Shown here: piece after piece, positions 11,570 to 23,900 of the stretch
Layout: each line of letters starts with the position of its first letter
Position numbering within the stretch: position 1 is the first letter of the stretch
Origin: Aristolochia californica
Lineage: Eukaryota; Streptophyta; Magnoliopsida; Piperales; Aristolochiaceae
Assembly: GCA_029961685.1 (NCBI GenBank)
Contig: JARWKL010000001.1
Coordinates: 57,213,314 to 57,277,313, forward strand
Length of the DNA: 64,000 nt
Direction: 5' to 3'
Position numbers and translations under genes: made by a program
The notes under the pieces: model-generated
Databases searched by the model: none
What the model was told of the DNA's origin: nothing
Seen by the model: only the letters and a program-made list of their open reading frames with translations

Positions 11570-14500
11570 ATTTTTGGTGGGAAAGCAGCTGAGTTGTAGA
11601 TAGATTAAAGAGAAGCTATATGTGTTATTTAGAGAGATACAAAAGGGGCTGAAGATTGGTGGTTATCCGAGTGAGGTGCCTAAGAAGTCACATCGAGTCG
11701 GTTGTAGAGTGATAAGTACATGATCTCCCTCCAATTCTGATGGTTTTTTTTTTTAATCATTCTTTCTGAACCACTTTCCCCTTGGAGCGGTACTTATGGC
11801 ACACGTCAGGTTTGTTTTCCAATGAGGTCACTGGTTTTATGGAGCTTGATAGTGGCAAAATTTCCAGTGTGGAGGATACTTGTCTTTCTTGTCTGAGCTC
11901 TGATATATTGTTTGTCAAACGGTTATGAAGGTAAGAATATTGTTAAGTCTTCAGTTGCAAAAGAATTTGTAGTGTCCTGGAGAGCGATATAAATATTTTC
12001 CCGATGAAAATGATACTTAATTCGCTATTTGCTTGTCCTTGCTTTGTAAATGATGTCAGAACTGTGTTGATATGGAAAGGAGCAGATATGTGGATCTCTT
12101 GTTTGGTTTAAAAACTGGTTCGGTTATTATGTTTTGAAGTTGGGTCGGTATGGGGATTGGCCTTGTGATTTTTTGGAACTCTCCTGTTGCCTGGTGTTTC
12201 AAAGCTAATCATGGAAGTGACAGGATTTGATCAACTTAACCTTCTCTCCATTATTACAACCGCAGCTAAAAGACTAGGGAATAAAAGGGCTCTGATGGGG
12301 GCTAGGATTGCTAGTCTTTTCTGGCAACTTGGTCTCGTTTGATGGAGATTAAACTGCCTCCGAAATGTGAGTAAAGAACTTGGCCTCAGAAGTTTCAAGA
12401 AGAGATCATTATTCATTGGCAAGATACCCAGTTAAAATGTATTAGCCATCAAGTAACTAGGGTTATGATATGTAAACACTTTCCATGCAAATCATATGTG
12501 GTAGTTTGAGAATCTTGTCCTGTTCTTGCTTATACCACAGTTTTTCATGTTCCTGTCGGTAGGCCCTCCCTCACCACTCATTAACAGATAAGTTCCATGC
12601 ATATTAAAATTGCAATTCCAGATCTGCCTTCCCCACATGAAACCCTTTTAATAGTTAGACGACTACTTGGCTGTTTAAAATCCACCCAAGTGGGATTTCT
12701 GAAAAAACACAGGAGCAAAAAGGAGATGAGAGAAGCCCACCACATCGGTGACCCGGCTTCGCCTCCGACGGCAGTGCCTGGAAGTCAAGTCAGCTTTGGA
12801 GTCCACGTCCACAAAAAAAACGCTCACAGGTATCTTGGCTCTTGGGAGCCTCTGCCCTTCCATTTTGGCTTTCATGAGCTCGTAAGGGCAGACGGCAGAC
12901 CAGAGATTCCCAACTACTCCTTTCACGTCACATGCCCGGTCTAGCCCTCATCATAATTCCTTGCACGCACCCTTTCTCCTTATTTTATTGCATGGATAAT
13001 GCTCGGCATATCCCTTTCCATTCCTCTCTCCCTTCAACTAGTTTCCGCATATTTGACACGTGGGTGTCTGCTCCCACCCTTTCTCTACCCTTTTTTTTTA
13101 TTCCTTTTTTCAGAGTCTTTCGATTTTTTTTTCACTTGTAATCATGAAGAGTTTGGATAAGATTTAGAGTAGTTGCTTTCAATATTTGAAAGCTGGAGCC
13201 TCCCACCAATCGGTAGAGGATCCCATTTAATTTTCCCATCACCCACTTGTTTCATTTATATTTTCACAGGTGAAAACATTCTGAAAGGGAGAGCTCAAGC
13301 GAGGAATTGATCTCCATTTTTTTGTTGGCAACAGGAGATCACAACGGGCTCTCAGAGACTTACCAGAGCCATTTTCCATGGGACCCTGCTGTTTTAATAC
13401 CACCGCTCCATTGCAATATTTTCCCAACAAGGACGAAGAAACTGTTCTCTCCAGTTTGCACTCCATTGAAAGCAGCTTTACCTTACAAACGTACTTTAAG
13501 CTAAGAAAGCAGAAGCTAATCTGGTTTAAAACCAGAGGCACATGGTTGACATCGGAAAGCAGAAACAGGTCTGGCCCACAAAAATTTCCACCCTCCTCTT
13601 TACTTATCCTCACCTAATAATTAAAGTGACTGATAAGATTAGAACCCACAAACAGAAAAAAAAAGAAAAAAGAAAGAAAGGTGGAGAAGCATTGTTTAAC
13701 CGTATATAGCCAGTAGAATAAAATTGATTGATAAGAGAGGAAGGAGCAGCGGGTGAAGGAGGAACAAGGGCAGGCATTGAATATATAATAGAGGAGAGAG
13801 GAGAGAGGAGAGAGGAGATGAGGAGGATTGTCATATTGAAAGGCTGTACCTGGAGTGATGGGGACCCAAGTTGGATTATGTATGACGAGGGTGCCCTGTC
13901 GAGGATAACGCTGGATCACAACAGACTTGGATAGTACAAAAACCTTTGGAGTCTTCCGTCCCAGTACTTTTTACCCCACAGTCTAGAAACAACATGATTC
14001 ATGCGCTGCTTATCGTGTCGGTCCTTCTTCTTCCTTGGGTTTTCTCACAGTCGGAATTCATGTCTGCTCCTCCAAATTTTCGCATAAGCGTGATTTATTC
14101 AGGAACGGGTTCTGCAGGTTGAGCGCGCGAAGAGAGAAACTGTGATCTGAGAAGTTTTCAAAACCAAACTGAAATTTTGTTTATTGAGATCCAGCTTCAT
14201 CATCTCCCATTTTCCGTTTATCATTTTCTTCACCATTAATATTCTTTTCAAAATAGAACAGGGGGTCTGCCGGGTTGAGTTGGATCAAGATTTTTAGGTT
14301 AACCCGGAGAGTCGCACCTACCTAAAGAGGAACGAGTTAGAATTAGGTTGGGCTTCATCGCTGATTGGGCTTGTTGTCATCGTAATTGGTTAGGTGGGGA
14401 AGGATGACAATAAGCCCAATTAGGATGACAATAAGCCCAATTAATTAATAATAATAATAATAAAAAGCATTTCATTTCCACTTCCCTGTCACGTGTACTA

Positions 14501-14860
14501 AAAATGGATAACGGGCCCGCATATCGGAACCAGAAGGTTCATTGAACGTGGACAACAGAAGAACTCGAGTTTAAGAAAAGGCAAAATCCGGGCGGAAACT
14601 CGGATTTGAACTCAGTTAACTGCACCCCTGTCGTCCCGAAGAGACGGGCTTGCGGGTCACGCTATTCCCTCTGTTGCGGGACACGCGTACATTTCAGCTC
14701 CCGCCACTGCTTCCATGGAATAAACGCAGGTGAACCGAATATACCGCCACGTAGCCTTCGCAGTACCCCCGGATATCCTCTTCTTTCTCATTTATCGTCT
14801 CCTTCTCCCTCTGAAACTCTCCCGAATATTCACTTTTTAATCTTTCTCTCGTCTCCGCCC
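11570..14860. other. SEC 3' flank and intergenic region to the DUF506 gene
   Basis: The first few hundred bases probably include the SEC 3' UTR; no clear AATAAA signal was identified. From about 12550 to 14850 the DNA is mixed-composition unique sequence with several open frames of 65-124 codons on both strands (for example 12597-12944 + and 13239-13613 -). None has a recognisable motif or a convincing splice partner. A short GAGGAGA tandem repeat lies near 13792-13820 and an (AAT)n run at about 14445-14462. Confidence 0.5.
14363..14442. promoter_or_regulatory. Inverted and tandem repeats carrying TGGGCTT (site II-like) motifs
   Basis: GATTGGGCTTGTTGTCATC at 14363-14381 is followed, inverted, by two tandem copies of GATGACAATAAGCCCAATT at 14403-14421 and 14424-14442 (period 21). 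Each carries TGGGCTT, which matches the plant site II consensus TGGGCY. They lie about 550 bp upstream of the DUF506 start codon. A regulatory role is inferred only from the motif and position. Confidence 0.4.
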
Positions 14861-14869
14861 TATTTAAAT
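14861..14869 (+). promoter_or_regulatory. Candidate TATA box of the DUF506 gene
   Basis: TATTTAAAT lies 105-113 bp upstream of the ATG at 14974, in a CT-rich, otherwise GC-richer stretch. Position and composition fit a plant core promoter. It is not proven. Confidence 0.45.
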
Positions 14870-14973
14870 GTCACCATTCTGTCCTCATATGACCACATCT
14901 CCCTTCCTTCTCTCTCTAAAACGCGCCTCTACGTAAGCCCTCCCGCCTGAGGAAGAGTGAGGACCACCGGGAA

Positions 14974-15909
14974 ATGTCGCTTTACGTGAGGACGAAGCGG
15001 GTGACCGACCCGCTCGACGACCGTGTGAAGGCCTGCATCTGCGGCACGGGCTTTCGGCAATCGGATTCCGTCGCCAGTAACGGCAGCGGCAGCGGCAGCG
15101 AGCACGAGGCGGATTCTTGTTTCCTTGACGATCTTGTTAACGGGTTCTTGGTGGAGGGTGATGACTGTGAGGACTGTGGCGGAGCTCAGCATGACGCTGC
15201 TGGGGAAACTGACGGCTCGGATGATGATTCGGTTTCGGCCTGCTGGGCTGATCCGAGCGAGGTGCTGAAGCCGCTTGTGAATCCGGTTGGTGGGGATCGG
15301 TTTCGGAAGCGGTTGTATTCGGGCGTTGTGAAGGCGGCGGAGGTGTTTTCGTCGCTGCGGGCGAACAAGAATGTCTTCCGGCGGGCTGTGATGGCGTTCT
15401 TGAGGGAGTTGGGGTACAATGCCGGGGTGTGCAAGACGAAGTGGGAGAGCTCCGGGGGTCTGACCGGAGGGAACTACGAGTTCATCGACGTGGTGAGGCC
15501 GAGCAGCAGGGAGGGAGGCACCTGGGTGAGGTATTTCGTGGATTTGGAATTTTCCGGAGAGTTTGAGGTCGCCAGACCCACTGAGGAGTTCTCCAAGGTC
15601 GTTAGGGTTCTGCCTAGGGTTTTCGTTGGGAGATCGGAGGAATTGAAGCAGATTGTGAGGTTGGTTTCGGAAGCCGCGAAGCGATCTCTGAAGAAGAGGG
15701 GAATGCACCTGCCGCCGTGGAGGAAGAACCGCTACATGCAGGCCAAATGGCTGGGTCCGTACCGTCGGACGGTGAACCCAGTGGCTTCCAATCACAACCC
15801 GTCGTCTTTCTCGGCAGAGATGGATCGTCCGGTGGTCTGGTGCCGCTCCGTGGGGTTCTTCTCCGTCCAGGAGACCACCCCCGTTGGCAAGAGAGGCTTC
15901 GTCGTTTAA
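14974..15909 (+). CDS. DUF506 / PDDEXK-like family protein, intronless
   Basis: A single open frame of 311 residues begins at the first ATG of the frame. The N-terminus carries RTKRVTDPLDDRVKACICG, then an acidic, Ser/Gly-rich segment (about 30-90). The conserved core follows: NAGVCKTKWESSG (about 149-161), YEFIDVV (about 168-174), FVDLEFSGEFEVARPT (about 188-203), FVGRSEELKQIVRLV, and the C-terminal GMHLPPWRKNRYMQAKW block ending in a GPYRRT-type motif. These are hallmarks of the plant DUF506 family, which has a PDDEXK nuclease-like fold of uncertain activity. Some members respond to stress or phosphate or affect root hairs, but I assign no specific role here. Codon use is much more GC-rich than the flanks. 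The overlapping minus-strand open frame (14929-15945) is a GC-driven shadow. Confidence 0.93.
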   Translation: MSLYVRTKRVTDPLDDRVKACICGTGFRQSDSVASNGSGSGSEHEADSCFLDDLVNGFLVEGDDCEDCGGAQHDAAGETDGSDDDSVSACWADPSEVLKPLVNPVGGDRFRKRLYSGVVKAAEVFSSLRANKNVFRRAVMAFLRELGYNAGVCKTKWESSGGLTGGNYEFIDVVRPSSREGGTWVRYFVDLEFSGEFEVARPTEEFSKVVRVLPRVFVGRSEELKQIVRLVSEAAKRSLKKRGMHLPPWRKNRYMQAKWLGPYRRTVNPVASNHNPSSFSAEMDRPVVWCRSVGFFSVQETTPVGKRGFVV

Positions 15910-16800
15910 CCCGACGGAACCCCCAGGGTCCCCAATCGGGGACAAAGCCGAGAACGAAGAAGACTATCAGCGAGTTATTTTCCTCAAATGATTAATTTTT
16001 TTGGTTGAAGAAAAGGAAAAATAGTTAAATGTTTGTTTATACGCGGCGGACGCCACCGCCTGGAAGCGGCGAAAGACAGCGATGAGGAGGATCGGGGCGC
16101 CTCTTCCATTGGGTTTTCTTTTGTCCATACGTTGAAGGCACTGACACAGTGTAATTGAAAACATGGAATACCAGAGAGGAAAGAGAAGAGGCGATGCCAG
16201 GTGAGGTGGCAATTTTGTAAAGAGAAGAGCCGAGTCCGTGTCTGTAGATCTTGAAAATCTGCAACTGATACGCCAGTTGAATAAAATTGATTTATTTGTG
16301 GATAGATTTTTTTTTTTTTATCGTATTTGCGATTGGAAGAGCTCTAATCATGCTCTTTCATCATTCATTCGTCTGACTCTGCTGGCTCCTGAAACTAGGA
16401 ACTTGGGCAGTTGAAAAACGATGGGAACTCTTCTTCTACTTCCGGAAACTCCTCAGCTAAACACCAAGCTGGGTGATAAAAATGGAAAAGAAAATGCCAT
16501 TTCCGTATAAAATTGGAGATGTTTCCCCTGGTTCGATATCGTGGAAGACGATGATACATGCCTCGAGTAGGTCAAGTCCTAACCTGGGTAGGGTTAAAAT
16601 GCCACTCGAGTTAGCAAAAAAGGTGACAATGAGAATGCTACTTCGCTTTAATACTTACGGTGGAAGAGAAAAAGAGCAGAATATTATCATGGCTCGAGAA
16701 ATTTTGAGTTAGGCGGAACCCATTTTGGTAGAGAAAGAGATTCATTCTACACCTAAAATTCACTCCCGTGGGATTCAACTTACCCTCGGTAGGGGTTGCT
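15910..16800. other. DUF506 3' flank, no recognised gene
   Basis: Probable 3' UTR followed by unique sequence. The open frame at 16473-16712 (79 codons) has no recognisable motif. Nothing else is seen before the repeat that begins near 16803. Confidence 0.4.
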
Positions 16801-16802
16801 TC

Positions 16803-18485
16803 CAACCAAGCCGGTTCACAAGCGGCTTGAGTTCAGTTTAGTTCGATTCGGTATACCTGGATTTTGAAGTTCGAGATCCGATATCGATTCGTTTAAATAA
16901 ACGAGACCGAATCAAGGTTTGGCTTGAAAACTAGCGACCCGCCTCATTAACGGGCTGAGTCGGGAGCAGGAGTGGGAGAGAGAGCAAGGGGAGGGGGGGG
17001 GGGGGGGTGAATTCTTCCGCCCCTCGTCACCGTCGAGTCCCTCCCGTCTGCTATTGTCGCCGTCGACACCTGCTTGTCGGCTGCCTCTGTCACCCTCGGT
17101 TCGATGTCTTCCTCCTCTCATCTGCCGTCGCTTCTGTTTCTGTCGTCGCTTCCGTCACAACCGTCATCCCCGACAGGTCCTCGTTGGCGCCTCTAACCCC
17201 CTTCCCTTCGCATCATCTTGGCGGAAAACCAAAACTAGAGATACCTAATCACGAAGACGATTTCGCACATGTGATGTCGCAGTGCGAGATTATAAAGTAA
17301 AAATATATTTTTTTTTAAAATCTCCTTCCCCATGGCTCTTGAAGAAATTGAAAATAAATTTTAGTAGAAATAAGTTTCAAGGAACTATTAATGTCTCATG
17401 TTTTTTGTAAACATTTTTTAATTAAAAATTCTTATTAAAAAAATCATATAATTTTCTAAGTAAGATTTTCCTGCCAAGATGGGTTAGAAAATCGTATAGA
17501 AATTTATTGAATAAGTATTTGACTGTTGATGCTGTAAATTTTTTAGCATGAGGCAATTTTCATAGCAATTTTGTATTTGACATTTTATTTGATTAAAAAT
17601 TTATCGATAAGTATAGTAATATATTAGATTGATTATTAATTTTTATTTATTTCCCTAGAATAGGCAACAAGAGGTCTATTTAACTTTCCTAAGAAAATTT
17701 TAAAATATTTTTTGTCATTTTCTAATAAGTCACTAATAGTAATAGGATTTTATTTAAAGGTTTTTTTTGGAAATATGTATTGTAGGAAAAACGTTTCTAG
17801 TTTTTCCTAGAATATAAAATTTCAATTAGGGGCATTAAGGAGGCCATAGTAAATTTATTGCCAGATTCAAAAATTACAAAATAAGCTAGACAACATTTGG
17901 AGTAAAAAAGATTAATAGTGGTGCGTTCTAATCCATTATTAAAATTCAATCCTTTATCTCCCCTATCATTCTTTTTTAAAATGTATGCATAATTTTATAT
18001 ATAATTTATTTGACATATATTTTATATAGAGTATTAAATGTAGGTTAAACTCGAACTGGGTTAAAATTATTAGGCTCGAGTTCAATTACAACTTTAGGCT
18101 CGAGGATAGGGTCACCTTGAGCTCGAGTTTGAAATATTTAAATCAAGCTTGACTTGAACAAGGTTCGGACTCAGTTGGATTCGATGCCACCCTTATGCCC
18201 AATTTTAAGTAGAGGTCACCCCCAATTTTATGTAAAATGTATGCATATTTTTATATACAATTTATTTGACATGTATTTTTTGAAAAATTTTAAATGTATG
18301 TTGGTGCATGAACTCGAGACATATATTTTTTGAAAAGTTTTAAATGAATACTCGAACTCAGTTAAACTTATTAGGCTTGAGCTCGATAACAATTTTAGGC
18401 TCGAGCTCGAGTTCGAAATATTTAAATCAATCTCGGCTCGAACATAAGCAGGTTCAGGCTCGGCTCGGCTCGATGCCACCCCTAC
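16803..18485 (-). repeat. Dispersed repeat R1, copy 1 (inverted orientation)
   Basis: This block is the reverse complement of the block at 33189-34735 and, partly, of 27529-28830. The minus strand opens with GTAGGGGTGGCATCGAGCC, then runs through degenerate GAGCTCGAG-rich DNA. Next comes an AT-rich middle, then a GC-rich segment with a poly-G run (16993-17007), and it ends in AGCCGG...GGCTTGAG near 16803. No transposase or polymerase motif is visible, so the class is unknown. A weak open frame at 16912-17121 (-) shares GRKN-PPPPP with copy 3. Confidence 0.7.
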
Positions 18486-20850
18486 CTTGGCCTTGGGTAA
18501 CTTGACTAGGGACTAGTCTCAAATGTCACAACTCGACTCGATAAAAAAAAAAAAAAACATGATCAAAACATTGAAAAAGTCTCACTTATTATATGTTAAG
18601 TCGTCTCTTACTAACTCGATCTTTTCACTGATGCAATTAAACTACATTCTTTGGTTAAGAATTTGATTATTATTATTCTAAAAAATAGTTAGTGAAAATA
18701 AGATAAGGATCAAATTCTACCCTAAGTTCTCTTTGAGCCAAGTAGAGTAGTTGATGTTGTCATGTACTAGAAGTGAACATATTTCATCAAATTCAAATGT
18801 TATTCCGTTCTTAATGTAATATGGGTGAGGTTGGAGTTTTTCTCTTTTTTTTAGTATTAAAAAGAAGTATCGGGTTTTTTATGAGGGTTTTGGGTTTTGA
18901 GGAGAAAGTTAGGGTTTAAGACTTTTGGTGTCATTTCTCATCTTAGTTTAAAATTAAAGGAGGGTTTTGAAAAGAGTCAGTCATCACTGATTGCTGAAAC
19001 CTAAAAAGAAAAGAAAAATGGTGGGCAAACACCTACCCAACAACCCTTTTTTAAATTTTCTTCACCAATCCCTGATCGACTGCTGCCGCGATGTGATTCC
19101 CTGCTTCTCTCCTCTTATCCTGTCTTTTTGGATTTCTTCGTCTTGCTTCTTTCCGAAAGAGATGGATATCCCAGGAATCTGCTTCTTTGATCATTGGATA
19201 AGGGCGAAGACGTTGAAACGTCAATGTGAGTCATGTGATGATGCTTGCCTCCTCTCCATTCTCGATTCTCGACAACAACTGCCCCACCATCTCCACCTCT
19301 TCTTCTTCTTCCAACTACGTACACTCGCTCCCACCGGAAAGATTACGATTTCTCTCAGCTCTTCAAAAGCTCAAGAAAAGGGAAAAAGAAAAACACTGTT
19401 ATCTGAAACGAAGAAGCAGTTTCTGACTCAGATATGTACTCTCGGCAGAGTTTTATTTTATTTAACTTGTCATCTTCTCTTCTATCGATAATTCATTCCC
19501 CAAAAACAAAAACAAAAACAAAATAAAAAAATCAGAAACGAAACACATGGTCGCGAATATAATTTTGAATGATTTTTTTTTAGCTTGAGAGAGACTGATA
19601 CGAAGCTGGGAGGAGATCAAATCCAGTTTTCAGTCGTATTACGAATCAATTGAAATTTCTTATTATTGAATTATTGAATCAGTAAAACCCTTGTGTCAAA
19701 ATGGGGTATAAAGAATTAAACACATCCATGAAACTCCCTTATTTTATTTGCCTGTCTTCGTCATTAATACAGTTTAGTCAGGAAATAAATAGGTGGATCA
19801 GGGATCAACTTCTTGACTCCATTAAAGCAAGTCGCAATCCGGAAGACTTGAGCTGAAGAAGATATGCTGCCGCTTCTTGTTATCTATCCTCCATTCCACG
19901 TTGCTTCCAACTGACGACTTTGTGAGGAGTATTTCAATTTCAGTGATCAAACCTCGTGGGTTTCTCTTTTTTCCTTTAATATGTATCAGGGAGAATAAGA
20001 TAACCAAATAGAATCCTTGAAGGAACTCAGTTCAAAGCGATGTTTTGGGACTCTAAAGAGCCCAAAAATTTTAGCCAGAGTTTGAACCCATACCTCCGGT
20101 TTACTGGTATGATCCTGGGTTAAGTACTAATGTCTTCCACTCCTAACAGGTCGGTCTTTTGGATAGTATTGGTTAGGTGCTTAACATTTGGTATCAGAGT
20201 AGGCGTTACATCCCAACTCCGTTGCTATGTTATGCTGTGTTAATGCCACCCAGGACCATAATACTTACATTTAAAAAATTTTAAATAAAAAAATTAAAAA
20301 AATATTATTATGATGAATTTAGTACCATTGAATTGCAATGTAAGACAGAGTAATCTAAGACAGCCATCGAACATATTAATGTATAATAACCAGTTTAATA
20401 GATTTAAAAGAAAGTATAAATATTTTCACTAATAATATTTATTTTATTGGTAAATTATAATATTAGATATCGAGGGACCCAAAAAGGCTGAATGATCGAT
20501 CGTTTTTTAGGTTTAAGGTAAATAAAAGTAACTATGAACCAACTAAAGAGAGAATTAATGAGAGCAATTAGAGTGAAGGGTATGTTATCATAAAAAACCT
20601 ATGTTAAGGAGTCAGATCGGGACCTAACAAGTCAAATTTGGAAAATTTGGAGCTTTGGCTTGTTATATTTAACGAACCTTATTTCAAATTTGAGTTCGAT
20701 CTGAGCTCGATTAAAGCCTTATTAAAACTTGATGGATAGGCCGAGCCCAAAGCAGATCGAACATCCTACTTTTAGTATCCTAGTTTTAGTGGACTCTCGA
20801 TGATTTGGTTCTGGACCCTCTTGGTATCGATCCAGTGGTTCATTGATCAT
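18486..20850. other. Intergenic region between R1 and GCD1, no recognised gene
   Basis: The DNA is AT-rich. An open frame at 18991-19491 (+, 166 codons) and a nested one at 19226-19426 have Ser- and Lys-rich low-complexity composition and no motif I recognise. Splice partners were not found. A small unknown gene here cannot be excluded. Confidence 0.4.
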
Positions 20851-20853
20851 TTA

Positions 20854-20910
20854 TGGGCCGAGGCGCAGTCACGATTCCAGCCTTTCGAGTTGACACTTCA
20901 GGGTTTAGGG
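20854..20910 (+). promoter_or_regulatory. Site II element and telo-box-like motif upstream of GCD1
   Basis: TGGGCC at 20854-20859 is followed by GGGTTTAGGG at 20901-20910. Its complement contains CTAAACCC, close to the plant telo-box AAACCCTA. Pairing of site II with telo-box motifs is known from promoters of plant ribosomal-protein and mitochondrial housekeeping genes. They lie about 90-145 bp upstream of the ATG at 21000. The role is inferred. Confidence 0.4.
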
Positions 20911-20990
20911 GATCCAAGAGGAACAGAGGCCGCAGCCCTAAGAGCTCGTTACTCCATTATTTGCACTTGACTCCTGGTGCTCTCTCTGTG

Positions 20991-20996
20991 ATGTGA
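20991..20996 (+). promoter_or_regulatory. Start-stop upstream ORF (ATGTGA) just before the GCD1 start
   Basis: ATG followed at once by TGA lies three bases before the GCD1 start codon (ATG TGA AAA ATG). If the leader includes it, it is a minimal start-stop uORF, a class known to hold initiating ribosomes. The transcription start is unknown. Confidence 0.4.
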
Positions 20997-20999
20997 AAA

Positions 21000-23900
21000 A
21001 TGCAAAACCTCCATCGAATTGTTTCAAAAGCGGCATTGTATTCGAGGGTTCCGATTTACCGCCGCTTGATCTCCAATAAGCCCAATGACGCTAGTCGTTT
21101 CGAATCGCCGGCCGTTTCCACTTGCCGGTGGTTTTCGTCGAAATCCGACGGAAAGGACGGAGACGCGTGGGAGAAGGGATGGGAGAATGTTGGTTCATCC
21201 TCGGGTACTTCGGAAAATTCCGGGTCCGATGCCGCGTCTGATCTTGGGTGGGGCGCCGTCTCGTCGTGGTCGACGGGACTGACGAAAGACCATTTTGATG
21301 GACAAGCTGTGGGACGGCAGGTCTCGTCGGAAGGTTCTCTTGTGTCGACCCCTACAGCGGCGGAGACGGACAGCGGCTTCGTAGAAGAGTTGGAGAAGGA
21401 AAACCGGAAGAGCCAATCGTTTGTCGACGGATGGAAGGATCGGATGAAGGACATAAACGTATTGATGAAGCAAGTCAGGGAGCCTGGTGCTAGGGGATCG
21501 TATTTGAAAGATTCGGAGAAGGCTGAAATGTACCGTCTTCACAAGGAAAATCCTGAGGTTTATACAGTTGAGAAGTTAGCGAAGGATTATCGGATTATGC
21601 GGCAGCGGGTTCATGCAATCTTGTGGCTGAAAGAGCTCGAAGAGGAGGATGAGAAAAAGCTCGGTCACCCATTGGATGATTCGGTGGAGCTGTTGCTTGA
21701 CACATGCCCTGAGTAAGGATTCGCAAGACTTCCCTTTAGGAACCCCCCTTTGTGGTTAGTGAGCCTAAGGGTTAATCGCATATTACTGCATTTTTTAGTG
21801 ACAAAGTTGGATACCTTGACTCATTTTAAACTTGAAACATGAAAACAAAAGCATGCATTATGACATTCTCTGTCTGGTGTTTTTTGTCCTCCTCCCACTT
21901 TTTACTTTCTTTACGGTTACTATTTTACTTTAAAAGATTTCCTTGGCGTTTCGTATTCATGAAACATTAGATACTTCTTTTAAGGATTAATGCCTTCGTT
22001 GTAGCTGATTTGATTTTTGAATGGCTTACGGATCTGGCTGGGTTTCAATGTAATCTTCTTTTTTCTTTTGAAATTTATTATCAACGCTGAACCATTCATA
22101 TCAATCTGACTGCTATAAGTGAGAGGAAACTTTTGCTCATGAGGATCTCCATGCATTTATTCATGCCAACTTGGAATCTCATAGACATTCTGGCAGATCC
22201 CTTCAGAGCCTATGTTTAAGTGATTCAGAATGTCAATCGATGAACAACTGAGAGCTGATATTCTGTGGATACAAAATACTACAGATAATAAGTATGAAAG
22301 AAAAAACAGTAATGAAATGATGGGCGTGATGGAGCTGAATTTGTCGTGTACTTCTTATACATATAATGCTTCTTATGCCAATTTGTTTCTTCATTTTGAG
22401 AGCTGTGGCATCTATGAGATTTTCTAGCTTTGATATGTTGGCTACAAGTCTTATTGAGATGGCTGAGTGAGGTTACACTACACATATGCACTCTTGGACA
22501 TGTTAAAAGAAACAAGATGCGCCTATGATGGGGATTGAAGAGCACCACTCAGTTCTTTTCTTTTCTTGAGATGTTAAACTCCTGTTGCAATGTTATGGAG
22601 CCTTTTGTTGGAAAGGGAGATCACATTATTACAGAGGAAGGTTGGTCTCTTTGTTGCTACTATTGAAAAGAAAAGAAACTGAAGATAATTTTTCGGTTGC
22701 TGGGAAGAAAGATTTTTGTAGTTATAACCTCTCTTTCTATGTAAAGAAGTAATTGAGTTTGTGGCAGCCTTGGCTTAGCAATTTAGCTGTCACTGATGTG
22801 GCTTGGCTTTTTCTAAAAAACTCAAACATTTTTCTCTGGTAGGTAAGACATGAATGTGAGTTCAACTTCAATTATGATGTTCTATAGGTGATTTTAGGTT
22901 TGTCTAGGTTGCTAAAAAGTTCTTTCTTCCTAACTGTATCATGCCCAAGTAATGGATTCATCCCTCATTCTAATTGTCACCCCATCATAAAGCATATCTA
23001 GGCAATGCAGGCCAAGAAACATAAATGGCAAGACCATGTGCCAGTTGTAGGAGAGTTTCTATTGCTTATTGAGACAGTCTGATACTAAAAACGGTGGTGG
23101 ATAAAAGAATCGTGGATTTAGCTCTCATGTTATTCTTTGTAATGGTGATATGTCAGGCTGGCCTCAGCCACTCCTTTGGTAGGGAAGCTTCTGCCAGACC
23201 TTTGCTTAGCAGGTCCAAATTCTATTTTTACCAGCCGAGAACTGTGAGGAGAATGTCAAGAGGGAGGGTAGCTTTAGATTATGTTCTTTACCAAGTTGTG
23301 AGGTTATGCTGAATTTTCATTTTTAAGTGCATCTCATAAACTACCTTTTTGTTATTGCTTGGCAGTATGTAGGCTATCTGAAAGCTTGTAAATGCATTTA
23401 TACTGGTGATATTTGCTATACTAATAAAAAAATCAAGACTTTTTAATTACCATGAGAGAATCTTCAGTTCTTTTTTAACTCCTTTTGGTTTTCTCTCAAT
23501 ATTGTAAACACAATGTAATCACAACAAAACCTCAGTTGCCCATGAGGCTTGAACCCAAGAGCTACTTTAAGAAACCCTCCTATGTGGGCATTGAGCCTAA
23601 GGTTCAATCTGCATTTCGTTCAGACTTATAATCAAAAGTCCTGCATTAAAGTGCAGAGCTCGAGTGACCCTTCCTTCATATTTGCACAGCCAGAGATAGA
23701 GTAAAATGCCAATTGACATAAGATAGTAAGCTGTAGTCTCCATGTTATACTAATTGATTATGCCTAAGCCTGGAGATGATGAACATGATCATGCCTTGAA
23801 GTCCACTCACAAGGTTTTCATCAGAGTCTATGTGTAGTTTTTTAGCAGAAGCAATCAAGCTTGGTCTTTTTATTAATCGCTTAATAAAATAAATGAAGTT

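Noticed and set aside
13239..13613. 124-codon minus-strand frame in the SEC-DUF506 intergenic region
   Set aside because: No recognisable motif, overlapping plus-strand frames of equal length, and no splice or promoter support.
14929..15945. 338-codon minus-strand frame over the DUF506 gene
   Set aside because: GC-rich shadow of a clear sense gene; the translation has no domain and high Pro/His/Arg content.
18991..19491. 166-codon plus-strand frame
   Set aside because: Low-complexity Lys/Ser/Phe content and no family resemblance. Kept only as a remark on the intergenic region.
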